64,000 bases of DNA from Lichenostomus cassidix (lineage: Eukaryota > Chordata > Aves > Passeriformes > Meliphagidae), in the NCBI GenBank assembly GCA_008360975.2, contig CM039184.1, positions 43,595,797 to 43,659,796 on the forward strand, written 5' to 3'. The notes beneath the pieces are model-generated. The model ran no database searches. It had not been told where the DNA came from and saw nothing but the letters and a program-made list of their open reading frames with translations. Both the position numbers and the translations under genes were made by a program. Positions 52,303 to 64,000 of the stretch are shown here, piece after piece (positions within the stretch are counted from its first letter, which is position 1; every line of letters starts with the position of its first letter).

Positions 52303-52356
52303 TTAATGTTAATGTTAATGTTAATGTTAATGTTAATGTTAATATTAATATTAATA
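52303..52356. repeat. Hexanucleotide array, (TTAATG)6(TTAATA)3
   Basis: Nine perfect hexamer units lie head to tail: six TTAATG followed by three TTAATA. The arrangement suggests a base change that later spread by slippage. It yields an Asn/Val-Asn repeat in one open frame, which is not a gene. Confidence 0.97.
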
Positions 52357-55300
52357 TTTATTTGGAAATATCAACAATCTAACTCTTTCTAGTTTATATT
52401 ATTATGAGTAACCTAAAATATATCGCAAAATATTACAGAACAAAAAGAAGTAGTTGTTTATTTTATTACTGGCAAAGTTAATAACATCGTAGGTAAAGAA
52501 ACTGAATGGCATTGTATTACAACTGGATTAAAATGTACTCAAAATTCTAGTGAAACATCTTTTCTCATTTTGAGAATCTGAACTAACATTCTCTTGTAAG
52601 TCACTCTTTTCTACTTACTCCTATTTGGTTCCATCTGTGACTGGAATAAGAAATACAAGAAAGTAGAAAGGCTGTTATTCCAATGTTTCTGGTTTACAAA
52701 TTTTGTATGCAGACATAAAACCCTGTTTTTACAAGACTTTTTATTCTGTAGACTCCAGATACTTTGATATTTTCAAGTATTTCTCCCATAGGCAACCAAA
52801 CATGTAGATTCTTAAATGGATTAAGCTGCCTAAGCAGCTTTGAAGTTCACACATTACTGATTATGTTTATAGCATTTTTTAATCCTTGAAATTAAATATT
52901 TTCTCAATTTTATATATTTTCCAACATTCAGTAAATTTTGACATCAAATACAAAATCAGTAAGATGGAGTACTTATTAAAAAAAAAAGAAAAAAACAAAA
53001 CACACACATACTATTTTTAAATTTGGAACAAAGCCAAACATCTGAAAACATTGTTGCTTTTGTGAATTAATAACTCAGGAGTTGCATAACAAATTAATTT
53101 TTTTTCGCAGTGGAAAGTGCAGTAAAACATGCAATTGCAAAGTTCCTTTGGCAAAAATCTATAAATGATCAGTACATTGGGCAGAGCATTGGTCATGCCT
53201 AGACATGTGCATGATTGCTTCTACTTGTGTGAATTAGGGCATTGCAAATGATGCTCTGTGGCATCAGCTATTTCTGAGTAATGTTTTTTTAAGAAGTGTC
53301 AATATTGTTGACATTTCTGGCAATGTTGAAAAAAATAAATCTTTCAAAATAACATTTTGAGGTAGAAGTTAAGATCAAGCAGTATGCACAGTCAGAGAAA
53401 ATGATGGCTCAATCCAAGAGATGACTCAGGACTAGTAATGTTGGCACCTAAATTAACAATGCAAGCCAGAAGCCAGATTCAAAACACTATTTTTTCATAT
53501 TCATCTGTTTTTCTTTTGAGTAAATTACGTATTTGCATGCCTTTACTTACCTCTCTGACTGTTGTGATTTATATTCTCAAATTCTAGCTAAAAACTATGC
53601 AGAAATTTGAGGGATGAAGAATTTATCACACCTGTCAATAATGGAGGTGTCTGTGTCAGGGTTAGTAGTGTTGACTTCATTTATAGTCTAAAAATAATCA
53701 GCATGTGAACATGGCTGCATATCAGCATCTGTTTTACTGATGTGAATCACACATGAGACTTCATGAATGGTGCTGGTTAACTCCCCACTAACTGTGGACT
53801 CAGGACAGCTCCTAACACAGATACCTGATACAGATATTCACTACAATGAATCCACTGTGAGCTTCCTAATTCAGGGCTAACTTCTGTTTCTGGAGCAGTG
53901 TACCCAAAACAAAGGTGACATGACTTTAAGCCAATATTAGAAGTATTGCCTAAGTCTCTCTTCATGCTTTCCCAATTTATCTTCAAATATTTGTAGGGAA
54001 TAGTGAACTCTGTGACTTAGAAACATTGCTACAACAGAGCCAGTGGGAGATGTAAGGCAAATATCCACATCTGGTCACAGACTAGCACAGCTTATTTCTC
54101 TTGAGGTGATGGAACTATGTGCTGTCAATAAACAGGGCAGGAGGTTTAGTCTAGCCCTAAACAAATATTAAATACATATTAACACCGTTGGTCCATAATG
54201 TTCAGCATTATAATAAATATTTTTTTCCTGCACATAAAACTGCCCTGTGGTATTTTTTTGTTCAGTGCACATTTAGAATAGCTGCTGCTCTAAAAGTTAT
54301 AAAAGTTCTTTTAAGTGAGAATAGCAATTGGACTTTTGAGTTTTCATGATTCTACCAAAATACTGCCTCTTGCTTTAAAAATATACTGTGGAAAAGTGCA
54401 CAACTTCTTTGGGTAAATCTCAGTATTGTCTCTAACTAGTATTTTAGAGAGATCTACTTCAGTATAAATAAAAGTGCCAGACCTTCATATGTAGGAGAAG
54501 AGATTTGATAGCCCATTTCTAATCTGTGTTTGGATGCTCAGCAAGCCAACAAGAGGACAAAACATGAAGCCCAGTAAAAAATAACAGCCTCATTGGATCT
54601 CTGGCTAGAGGACAGTGTTTGAAAGCTCCCCAGTGTTAGTATTACAATATGGGCCTGGCAGTGAACAAATTTTTTTTTCTAATCTAGATTTCTGGTAAAG
54701 ATGCTATTTAATAAAGTAGATGTTCTATCCTCCTTTGATGTCAATTTTCATGTTTGTCTTTTGATTTAGAAGGCAGTCAAATACACAGATGATTAAAGGG
54801 ACCTTAATGGCAGGGTTTTTCCTCCCACAGGCTCTAGTTGTCAGTGTCAGGCAGCAGGGGACACTTGGTGCTCAGCCCCATGGTGAGATGAGCAGCAGAG
54901 CAGGAGGTGATGGAGTGAGGACAAGGCAGGTCAGTCTGTCTGCGAGAACTCACAGCAGGGGGACCTGGATAATCCAGTAGTGACAGGTTCACTGTGATAT
55001 AAAAAGGCACATAAAAGACCAACTTCTTGGTACATTAGGTAGAGGTCTTTTTATTTCATTGAATTTAACTGCAGCTCTACTCTAAAAGGAGAAAGAAAAA
55101 TCTTCACTAGATTTTACAAACATATTCTAGATCCAGAGAAATCAATTCTTTCTATGAAAAGTGTTCCCTAGATGTTCTGTTTTCATAAAGTCATTAAGGG
55201 CTCATCCATATATAAGTTGTTTTGAGCCAAGAGAAAACATTAAAAAATTCAATTTGACTTGCTACAGGATATCAGTTTCCACTGGAGAGAAATACAAGGT

Positions 55301-55539
55301 AATTGGCACTGGTACTAGTTTTCTGGCTGCCTTACAATTACTCTAGCCAGTACAGTAGAATAAGTGAGGCAAAATGAATTATTAATTGTTCCATTTAGCA
55401 AATGTTTGGTTTTAGTGGAGCAATCTAACTAGGCTTTTTGTGAGACCTTAGTATGAAGTACCAGTTTCTAGTTAGGTAATCCTTCTTTTACTGTTAATAT
55501 TGCAACAGTTATAAAATTTGATGTTTGCTTTCTAAACAG

Positions 55540-55548
55540 AAATGTCAG
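55540..55548 (+). CDS. Candidate 9-nt microexon (AAATGTCAG)
   Basis: Nine bases are flanked by TTTGCTTTCTAAACAG and the donor CAG|GTGAGC. Entered in phase 1 from the 34-nt exon it would add three residues (Glu-Met-Ser) and leave in phase 1, so it could be included or skipped without changing the frame. A TGC lies about 13 bases before the exon, where such elements are known to promote neuronal microexon inclusion by SRRM4. A plausible branch point (TTAAT) is about 44 bases upstream. Against it, an earlier AG (AACAG at 55504-55508) lies between that branch point and the acceptor, and nine bases with splice-like flanks can occur by chance in several kilobases. Confidence 0.3.
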
Positions 55549-57089
55549 GTGAGCACTCACACTTCAATCTGTCGTACTGAAAAGCAGTTTTAGAAGCTCT
55601 GCCAGAAAATGCATGGATGGCTGCCAAACACTAATAGATGCTAATAGATATCTTTTTATTCCACTGTTATTTATTTCATTATTAGAAAAAATGATGATGC
55701 CAATAGATACCGAAAGCTGGAGTTTCATGCTAAGATTCCTATACATTTTTAGTTGTTTAGTTTTCTTTTTTTTTTCTAAATGCAGTAAAATAGCTGATGT
55801 CAGGATTTTTGTTATTTGATTTTTAGTGGCTTCTTAACCACACACTAGTGTAGCTGTTCTTCTGAATAAATTACTTCACTTTTAAAAGTCACGCCATATT
55901 CACTGTATGCATGCAAACATAAACACATAAACTTTAAAATCCACATAGCACTGTGTGAAGCCAAAGGTGTTGTGGCCATTTTCTTTACGTTTTTGAGGAA
56001 AGAGTAGGTCCTGGGACTGCAGCTTTCCTATGAAAGTCCCCTTTAAACCATGCTAGATGCACTAGAAGCAGGATGATGCCTAAAACTCCTCACAGATGCC
56101 TCTAGTGTATTACTTTTGTTAAAGAGTGAAGGGCAGGGCCAGCTAGCATGAATGAGCTCTGAAGGGAGCCAGCAGTCAAGCAGGTTGTGTATCATGGCAG
56201 AAGGATACAAAAGTTCAAAAAGTACAAAAGCCTGGACAGGAAAGCAGGTGTTTTGTGGAAAGCTAAAACAATTTCTGTTAAATTTTTTATAATTATTAAG
56301 TACATCTGCAGTATCTGGGAACTAGCAGAACCTGTTTTGTATAAAATTCCTTATCCAGCTTCTCTTTTCTTTCTCCACCTGCATTAGTATGGGCCATCAG
56401 TAAGGACCTGCTTTTATATTTTTCAGAAGAGCTTCTAAAATCAAAATATGCTGTTGTTAACTTCAAAGACATTTAATTTTGTTCATATCTTTAATACAAT
56501 TTCATTTATTCACATCCTTAAATGCTTAGATAAAGAAGCTTAACTGAATTATTTCAGGTTAATAACAAGGATAGGCCATTATTTTTACATTGTAGTATAC
56601 GTAGATATACTTCATCATACACTTTAAGTTTTTTTAGCTATCACATCTTTCTAGACTCTTTGATGATTTTGTCAATTGTGCAAACAACTTTAAATATTCC
56701 TTTGGCAGATATTCAAATGTCATTTGTCATTTTAGAGCAGACAGGCTGTGCCTCAGTGCCTTATATTCCTGCGGTGAGAAATCAAATTCTGATTTCTCTG
56801 CTGGCTTAATGTCTTTTCTTAAGTCATAGAATTATCTTACTAAAATCAAGATATTTCCCTGATAGGAATAAAGTGTTATATAATACCAGCTGAGTGATTA
56901 CTGCTGCTAGCCATCATGCTAAATCTTTCAATCTAATGTGTTTTTAAGGCAACAAGCGCTTTCCTATTTAAGGCAAGTTGGTTTTATCACAGAAATTATG
57001 TTATTATTAAATATTTCATCACAGATTGATAAATTGTAAGAATGTAGTTTATAACAGACTTCATCACCTATTAATGAAATACAGTTAAA

Positions 57090-57765
57090 GAACAACTCTC
57101 CTCAAGGAGGCCTTTGGAGGTTCTTTCTCTGAGCTTTTGTTCAAGCACACAAGCCCTGAGTTCAGACAAGGTTGCTCAAGTGTTTGTCCAGTCCAGTCTT
57201 GAAAACTTCCAAAAACAGCCTGTGTAAGCTCTTTAGGCAACGTGCTCCACTGCTTTTCAGTGGAGGGGACACTTTCCATATACCCAACCTGATCCTTTCT
57301 GGTTTCAGCTTATGCCTGTTGTCCCTTCTGTTGTCATCCCCACATGCACAATACAAAGAGCCCAGCTCCATCTGCTTGTTGCCCTACTGTGAAATCCTGG
57401 GGAGCTGCTGCTAGGACCCCAAAAGCCCTCTCTGCAGGCTGAACAGGTCCAGCAGCCTCTGCTCACAGGCCAAGTGACCCAGACCCCAACCAGCTTAGTA
57501 ACCATCCACGGCGCTTTTTCCCTTTTATCAGTGTCTTTCTTGTACCAGGAGGATCCTGAAACTGGACTCACTGCTGCAGATGTGGTCCCACAAGCACTGC
57601 CTAGAGAGAGATAATCCCTTCCCTCCATCTACAGGCCATGCTTTCATTGATACATCCCAGGCTGCTGCCAGCTCATTTGATTGCCAGGGCACGTTGCTGG
57701 CTCATGTGCAGCTCAGTCTGCCAGCACCCCAGGGCCTTTCCATAGAGCTACTCCAGCCAGTTTTT
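57090..57765 (-). mobile_element. Long CR1 fragment, minus strand
   Basis: This is about 675 bases in the order of an antisense CR1. It runs from CAAGTGTTTGTCCAGTCCAG and CTTGAAAACTTCCAAAAACA through CAACGTGCTCCACTGCTTTT and the GGCTGAACAGGTCCAGCAGC block. It then passes ACTCACTGCTGCAGATGTGG and GCACGTTGCTGGCTCATGTG and ends at GAGCTACTCCAGCCAGTT. It is the longest copy in the window. The 3' tail is not present at the left end, so it is truncated there as well. Several open frames on both strands inside it are repeat-derived. Confidence 0.93.
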
Positions 57766-60700
57766 TATCATTTATTTATCCACCCTAACTGACTGTAAAA
57801 TTCCAATTTACGAACAAAAATATTGTGGAAATTGTGCTCTTTGCTGTCAAAACAGAAAATACAGCAGGAGATCCAAGAATTCGTTACTTTTCAGCCAATT
57901 CAATTTTGTATTACATTATAAGTAATTATAATGTGTTCAGATTTTAGAACACCAACAAACAGACTGTAAACTGGTATTCAGTATATTCTGACTAGTATTA
58001 TATCATTAATCAAGTTGCTTCTCAGTATAAAGTTACATATCAGTTACTCTGTGACTCAGTAGCATTTATATTACCCAGCCTACATTGTGATCTCTTTTTG
58101 AATTGGACACTAGAAACATTCTGAAAGAGGTAATCCCTGACCAAAAATAGTTTTAAATCAAGTAAACATGATGAAGTTGTTCTTCCTTTCCTCTTTTGGC
58201 TATGACAAGAGTAACAGAAAATGGTGATAAACAATTAATCAAGTTATTTCTAGGCTAATTTTGTTCATGGCAAAAACCTGTGCTGATTCAAATGAAATAG
58301 AAACTAATTCACTCGGTCCTAATTGATACTGACAGGCAGTCATTAGGTCATGGTTTCCAAAGCAGTGATGTGATTGTTGATTTGGAAGTCAGGAGATGGT
58401 CTTTCTTTTTCAGTGTTCAGAAGTACAGGCAGCTTCTGAAAAGCTAGAGCCAAATTTTAAAATTAACTTTTGACTACATTTTCATAGTTGTTTAGGTACC
58501 TGAAGATGAAAAACAAGCTCTCTGTCATGACACCTGCTAATTGTGCACCAGTTCTCAGTCAAGGTTACTTCTGGAGCCTGCACATGGCACAAAATTATGA
58601 TGATATCTAGTCATTTCTGAAAAATTTAATATGCTCTTTTTTACTTCTTTGGGTTCCTAGACAACAGTCAAAACATCTATAATACATTATGCTCCTGTGT
58701 TCATATTTGAAAATAGGACTTGAACTGCTAAGTTGTTTCAGGGTTGTGGAAGATGAACCAAAAAACACCTGAACAATTTTTAAATCTGTTTCATATCAAG
58801 AGCTTAGAGCACTTAAAGAAGCATGAGAAGACTTCTCTTTTTGCATCTGTTAAAACAGAAGGGTAAGAAATGGTTTCAGTTGCAAATCACTGGATCAAGA
58901 GCTTGTTTTTTGTTGCTTATACACTTGAGGTACTTACATGCTCACTTTACTAGAATAAAAAGTTGCTATTCAAAAATTCTTAGGGAAAAGAGAGGGGTCT
59001 TTGATGAGAAGACATGATTATTTACATTTCTCTAGGAACAGGCTGAAAACCCAGGTGAGAGACACCCAAAAGCATACTTTGGATTAGACACAGGTGGAGG
59101 CAAAGTGTCTTCCTGATGTGGAACCATCCTTGAAAGCACAATGATAGGGCTGGATGTAACTGCAGTGTCACAGGTTGCTCAGACCAGGGTTTTTTTTCCT
59201 TGTTGGAATTGTTAACCAGTGCTGTGACCATCTTCTGCTATAGCATGTTCAGCCTGAGCAACTAGGCATTTTATTGTCCATATACAGAAATCTACCAAGT
59301 ATCAAAAAGTGGTTTTCATTATTCTAAAGATTTTAAACAGCCTGTGGTCAGGTTTAACCACTTTCTCAGATCTTCTCTGCAACTACTCTCGTAAAATTAG
59401 ATTGCTTTTACACATATCAGGAAATGGCAATCAAATCAAATGCTGATTCTCTTATGTGTGGTAGATGCCATTGGTCTTAAAAATGCACCAGTATACAATT
59501 CTTATATGCAAAGTCAGTCACCTGCCTCATGCTCTATCACCTTTATCAATCTACCTTTGTGTTAATTTTGACTATTAGTGAATTTCCCCTCAATGACATT
59601 TTAGGAAAGAATCAGATAACTGCATGAAATGGTTGTTTAGTTTATAAGTATTACAAATAGAGAAATAACTGAAAAAAGAAAGTTTATTGATAAATAAAAC
59701 TGCCAAATTGTCTATAGACTATAAAGCTGCAAGGATTTGTGAAGGATCTGTGGTGAAGATTCAGATTATCAGATCACATCAGATCTAGTCCCATGAGTTT
59801 GGTCTAAGCTTAGAAGCAGAAATTTGCTAAATCCCAGCCTGAAATGATTTCTCTGAAAGTTTCTCTTTGTGAATATTCTCTTTAATTCAATTGGTAGATC
59901 GTTAATTTAAATCCCAGTCTGCACTGGATTGAATTGCACCTGCTGCTGTACTTGGCCTAAAAGAAGAGGAAATATTTGGTAACCAATTTCAGAGTGTTAG
60001 CCAGGAACATCATATCTCAGTAACTGCCTATGAGCAGAATTGCAAGGCAAAGAGAAAATAATGGATTTTAATACATATCAAAGCACAGGCTTGAAATTAG
60101 AGAAGAGCAGTTGAAATATCTTTTTAAAGGCAAGGAAAGGAATAAAATAAACCATTACTCCATCCAGGCAGGTGTCTAATTCACCATGTCAACCTGGAAT
60201 GTGTTTTCATATTGCAAGGAAGAAAAAGATTGAGACTTTTGTCAAGAATTTATCTATCAATTGACTAACCTAGAACACCATTTACAAAACAGCCCATCTG
60301 TACACTAGAAAGATTTTTCTCATGTGGTTATTATGGGAGGCTGTCAAAACAAGGAAGAAACCCCAGACTGCTCAGAGAATGCCAAGGCTTTGTTTTGGTG
60401 GTATAGCTCCCACTAACTCTTCAAGTGGAACAACATTTTTTGTGTCAGCACAAATGTACCTTCAGCAAGGCTCTGTTGCACATTCATAACTGATATATCT
60501 GGTCTGGTACAGCTTTAACATATGTATCAGGTCAATGAATTTTACCAGGTATAAATTCATCATTGATGGTAAATCTGTGACTGGAAAATGAAAATGATAC
60601 AGTTTTCCTAAAAATTTTTCCCCCTTTTAGAAGATCTCAAACTAGTGTTTTTTATGCAGATTGCCCTTAGAATTTAAGTCTGACCCTGTCTTTTGAACCA

Positions 60701-61352
60701 CGGCTCCAGCCTAGCATTTATAGGAAAAATGTGTTTTAGCAGCCATTCAATGAGCTGTTGCAGGATTAGACAATAACAATGGATGATGCAGAAGACACTG
60801 TTTCTGGCAAACTAGTTAGAGTAGGATTTTCATCTCCTAGTTTGGAAGTGGTACTGGCTTTTCCAGTCACAGACTTAATGCCATTCCTTTCATCAGTTAA
60901 AGTTTTTGCCCCTCATCTTTTTTTGCCTCCCAGTGAAATAGCTGTCCATGTTTGAACACTCTGTGTTGATGAACATTTGACTTTTATGTGCAATTGCTTG
61001 TGTGTTCCTGTAAAAGAAAAGAGAGGACATCAAATAGAGGTGTCAGATTCAAAGCAAACAAGGGGAGGCAATCTAGAACTGAGATATGGAGCTCCTCACT
61101 TCAGTAGATTGCAGATGCTAAAGTTGTATACAACTTTAGAAAAAGACTAGACAAACTAGTAACGGAGGAATTGGTTCTTATAACCCTTTCATCAATAAAA
61201 TTAATAACAGTTCTTACCACTGACATTTGTAGGACTTACCCAAATCATAACCCTCTATACACGAATCAAAACTTGCCTACAATGTCAAATTAGTAATTCA
61301 ATACATCATCTAAATATTGAGCTTGATTTTAATGGGTCAAAAATGATATTTT

Positions 61353-61411
61353 GTAGTAAAAGTATACTGAATATTCAGTACTTAAATGTACACTGAATAT
61401 ACTTTTATTAC
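61353..61411. repeat. Imperfect inverted repeat
   Basis: The left arm, GTAGTAAAAGTATA, is followed after an extra CTGAATA by TTCAGTA. The right arm is GTACACTGAATATACTTTTA followed by TTAC, its near-complement. The RNA could fold into a hairpin with a small bulge. No target-site duplication or transposase signature was identified, so I do not call it a MITE. Confidence 0.7.
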
Positions 61412-64000
61412 ATGGGTGTTTCTTTTGTTTTGTAAGAGGCATGGTTTTCCCCCAGGAAACAGTACCAACTATCCACCATCAAATTAAGAATCCTATATAA
61501 CTTACAACAGCAAAAGACATCTATATGTTAGGAAACATTCTATCAAAAGTTAGAAGGATCTTAAAATTTGCAGAAAACCAATCAATGATCAGAATACAGT
61601 AAGTCAATGCAATTCTTCATCTTAACAAATAGCAAAGAGAAAAAATACAAGCATATCTTGTAAGAACACAAAAACACAAACATAACCAAAGAACATACTA
61701 AAAACTGTGAAGAGATACACATATTACAGTTATAATCAAAATTTGGCATCATTTTGTCTTTAATGAGGAAATGGAAATTGGAAAGCTAACAAAGAAAGGT
61801 TCCAATCTAAGAAGTTGCTACATATATTAATTATTGCAGTGTATTTGAAAGGCATTTCCAGAGAGGCAAGGTGTGCCACACTAGACAAGCTAAGAGGAAT
61901 AAGAAACAGACATCTTTTCATAAAGCAAATCTAGATAAAAATCTTCAGCAAAGTAAATTGCATTTATTTATATTAAAAGACTGAGAGATAAGAAATGAGC
62001 AATACTTTTTTTTCCCCCTCAAAATAATCATTATAGTCTAAGTAAGTTAAGCTAACTCTACTGATCCATAGAAAAAAATTCCACATCTGGAAAATCTTTG
62101 CTGCATTTGTGTTGGGGTTTCATGCTTTTTGGTGCTTTGTTCACCAGTTCCCATGACTCTAACTTAAACCTCTCCCTTGTTTTCTTAAGTGCGTTTCAAT
62201 TCATCTAAAGATATAGTGATAATTTTATTTCCTGAAATATGTTATTTAAGCTTCCTTACCTGTTTTCCTTAAACAAAGTAAAATAAATCCTCAAAAATAA
62301 AGCACCTTAAAAAAAAATAAAAAAGAAGACCAAGCATCTTTGTAGCATGATGCAGCAGGGACAATTATTTTAATTGATTGAAGTGAGATCAAAAGTTGTA
62401 ATTTTCAAAGATAACAGAGAAGTAAATGTTTTGTTATTGTAGACTTCTAGCTCTCTTTAGCAAATAGAGGCAAGTTTAGATGCACTCCAGCACCAAAATC
62501 GCCCATCTGCCATGAACCATTAACAAGCAGCACTGCTAATAATCTGAAATAAGTGTTGGACAAAAGCACACAGTGCAGACAAACAGAAAATAATTGGCTC
62601 CTATATTCTCTTCTGGTTGTTTCCTACAGAGTGCTACACAATTGCTTACAAGTACTCTTCCTCTCTATTTAGGAATCCAGGAGATACATTTAGAAATGTA
62701 ATGATGATGTATAATGACATATAGGTGACGTTCACGCAAGAATGAAATGAAGTAGCACAATCAAAGTACTTCTAAAACTAGGATTTTTCTCTCTTAAAGG
62801 AGCTGTGGGCTGAGTCACAAAAGTTTGTTTCATATGTATTGTCAGAAAAAGGTATGGGCTAAATAGCAAAGAAATTTGGAGTGCACACATCCAGCAATCA
62901 GTTGCCAAGGTTTAAAGGGCACCTATTTCAAGAGCAGTCACACAACAGCATCTGAAAAATGAATTAAACAGGACAAGGGCTCCAGTACTGGCATAGAGTT
63001 ATCCCAGTTCTTTAGTTATTATGCTTCCTGCTCTATTTCGGCCCATGTCATCTGGTAGTTTTCTAGAAAAGACCCATGAATGCTTGGAAGACAAGAGGGG
63101 CCAGGAAATGTTTGAAACCAGCAGCAGTAGGAGATTCACACTTACTGCCATTGAGTGGTCTTGGTCAAAAAGATCAAAGAGATCAATTCATTCTGACATC
63201 CTTTGTCTACCACAGACTTCTCCAGGTTTAGTCCTTGCTTAGAGGATTCAAATAAGAATTTATGAGTGAATCCTTCTCTCAGTGGAAAGATCTTTAGCCT
63301 CTTGCTTCCCAGATAAGGGTCAGGAAGGGCAATATTTCTTTTAATACATGGAAAATACACATCAGTGAGATTCTAGCATTAGAATTTGAACCATTGCTTT
63401 CACCTACCTCTTCACTTTCCTTCCTCCAACAAACTGTCTTCAAGGCTTCTATATTTGAACTTTTACTGCAAAGGAGACTTTGGAAATTAATTTTTTTATT
63501 TACAGAAAAGTGGATCTAATGACTGCACTTTTGCCTTTTAATTTAGTACCTATAATGCAACAGGTACTACTTCAGGAGGGGAAAAAAGAAAAAACAGTGA
63601 GCCAGAAAATTGGTTGCACTGCTGTTGTCACAAGTACATGCAAAGTGGGGCACAAATGACTTCCAGCTGCTTCCCTAAATGGCAGGGCAAGGTAATCCCT
63701 GGCATAACCTTAGAGAAAGGAGTGGCTGGCAGTGTGCTGCCCAGCATTAGTTTATGCTCCCTGTAGAGCAGCTTTTTGTACCAGAGATTGCTGCTCCAAC
63801 ACTCCCCCTCCCCTGAGACAAACCTGTGGATTGGGCAGAGTCATGCTGAGCCGTGCTCAGCACTTGCTACTCATCTATCACTCCCAAGCCATGCTGAGTT
63901 ATTAGTAGGGGTAAGTGGAAGTCACTGTAGCCATAATTATAGCCTGCATGCAAATTGTTATCTGCATGAATGCTCACTCTATCAGCAACCTAACAACAAA

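Larger units (their letters stand above)
50512..64000 (+). other. Downstream intronic region to the window end
   Basis: It begins with the donor GTGAGT of the 34-nt exon. No later coding exon with clear family-like protein was recognised, so the region is read as one intron (or two, if the 9-nt candidate exon is real) extending past the window. It carries a hexanucleotide array at 52.3 kb, a long antisense CR1 at 57.1 kb and an imperfect inverted repeat at 61.4 kb. The last kilobase (about 63650-63900) is somewhat richer in G+C and unclassified. Open frames of 60-107 codons here are chance or repeat-derived. Confidence 0.6.

Noticed and set aside
58840..58866. Possible tiny exon after TTAAAACAG and before GGTAAGAA
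   Set aside because: It would be only 3-4 nt, has a weak pyrimidine tract and fits no needed phase. Treated as chance.
59880..59945. Segment resembling a tRNA A-box (CAATTGGTAGATCG)
   Set aside because: No B-box with GGTTCGAATCC-type sequence and no cloverleaf arms could be paired.
1..64000. CRISPR arrays, operons, phage or bacterial mobile elements
   Set aside because: No spaced direct repeats, no dense gene packing and no long prokaryote-like coding frames. Introns and CR1 show this is vertebrate nuclear DNA.

Overview
The window looks like nuclear DNA from a bird, possibly a songbird. It is AT-rich, has GT/AG introns, and carries several CR1 retrotransposon fragments that end in the characteristic ATTCTATGATTCTAT-type tail or its complement. 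CR1 of this kind dominates avian genomes and is also found in other reptiles. There are no bacterial-style genes, operons, CRISPR arrays, rRNAs or convincing tRNAs, and no recognisable viral genes.

The only protein-coding signal I can support is a slice of one plus-strand gene with very long introns. Three exons have good splice sites and joinable phases: 14771-14920 (50 codons), 17398-17538 (47 codons) and a short 34-nt exon at 50478-50511. The introns between them are about 2.5 kb and 32.9 kb. A 9-nt candidate microexon at 55540-55548 has a compatible phase but is weaker. The encoded stretch is an amphipathic helix followed by a Ser/Pro/Thr-rich, probably disordered linker and a charged segment, as seen in cytoplasmic scaffold or adaptor proteins. 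I could not name the gene. Its first exons lie left of the window, or were not recognised in 1-14770. Its later exons lie right of the window, or were not recognised after 50511.

Everything else is intronic or upstream non-coding DNA. It holds CR1 fragments on both strands (about 3.2, 3.9, 6.8, 10.1, 22.7, 22.9, 34.9, 38.0, 46.9 and 57.1 kb) and simple or tandem repeats. The most notable repeat is a 216-nt uninterrupted purine tract built on GGGAAA at 36971-37186. Others are a TTAATG/TTAATA hexamer array at 52303-52356 and several short perfect or near-perfect 11-17 bp tandem duplications.

Most open reading frames of 60-130 codons here are chance ORFs or lie inside repeats, and are left out. 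I did not find a new biological system. The observations most worth checking are the 34-nt and 9-nt small exons, the GGGAAA tract on the sense strand, and a divergent pair of CR1 tails that could fold back in the pre-mRNA.
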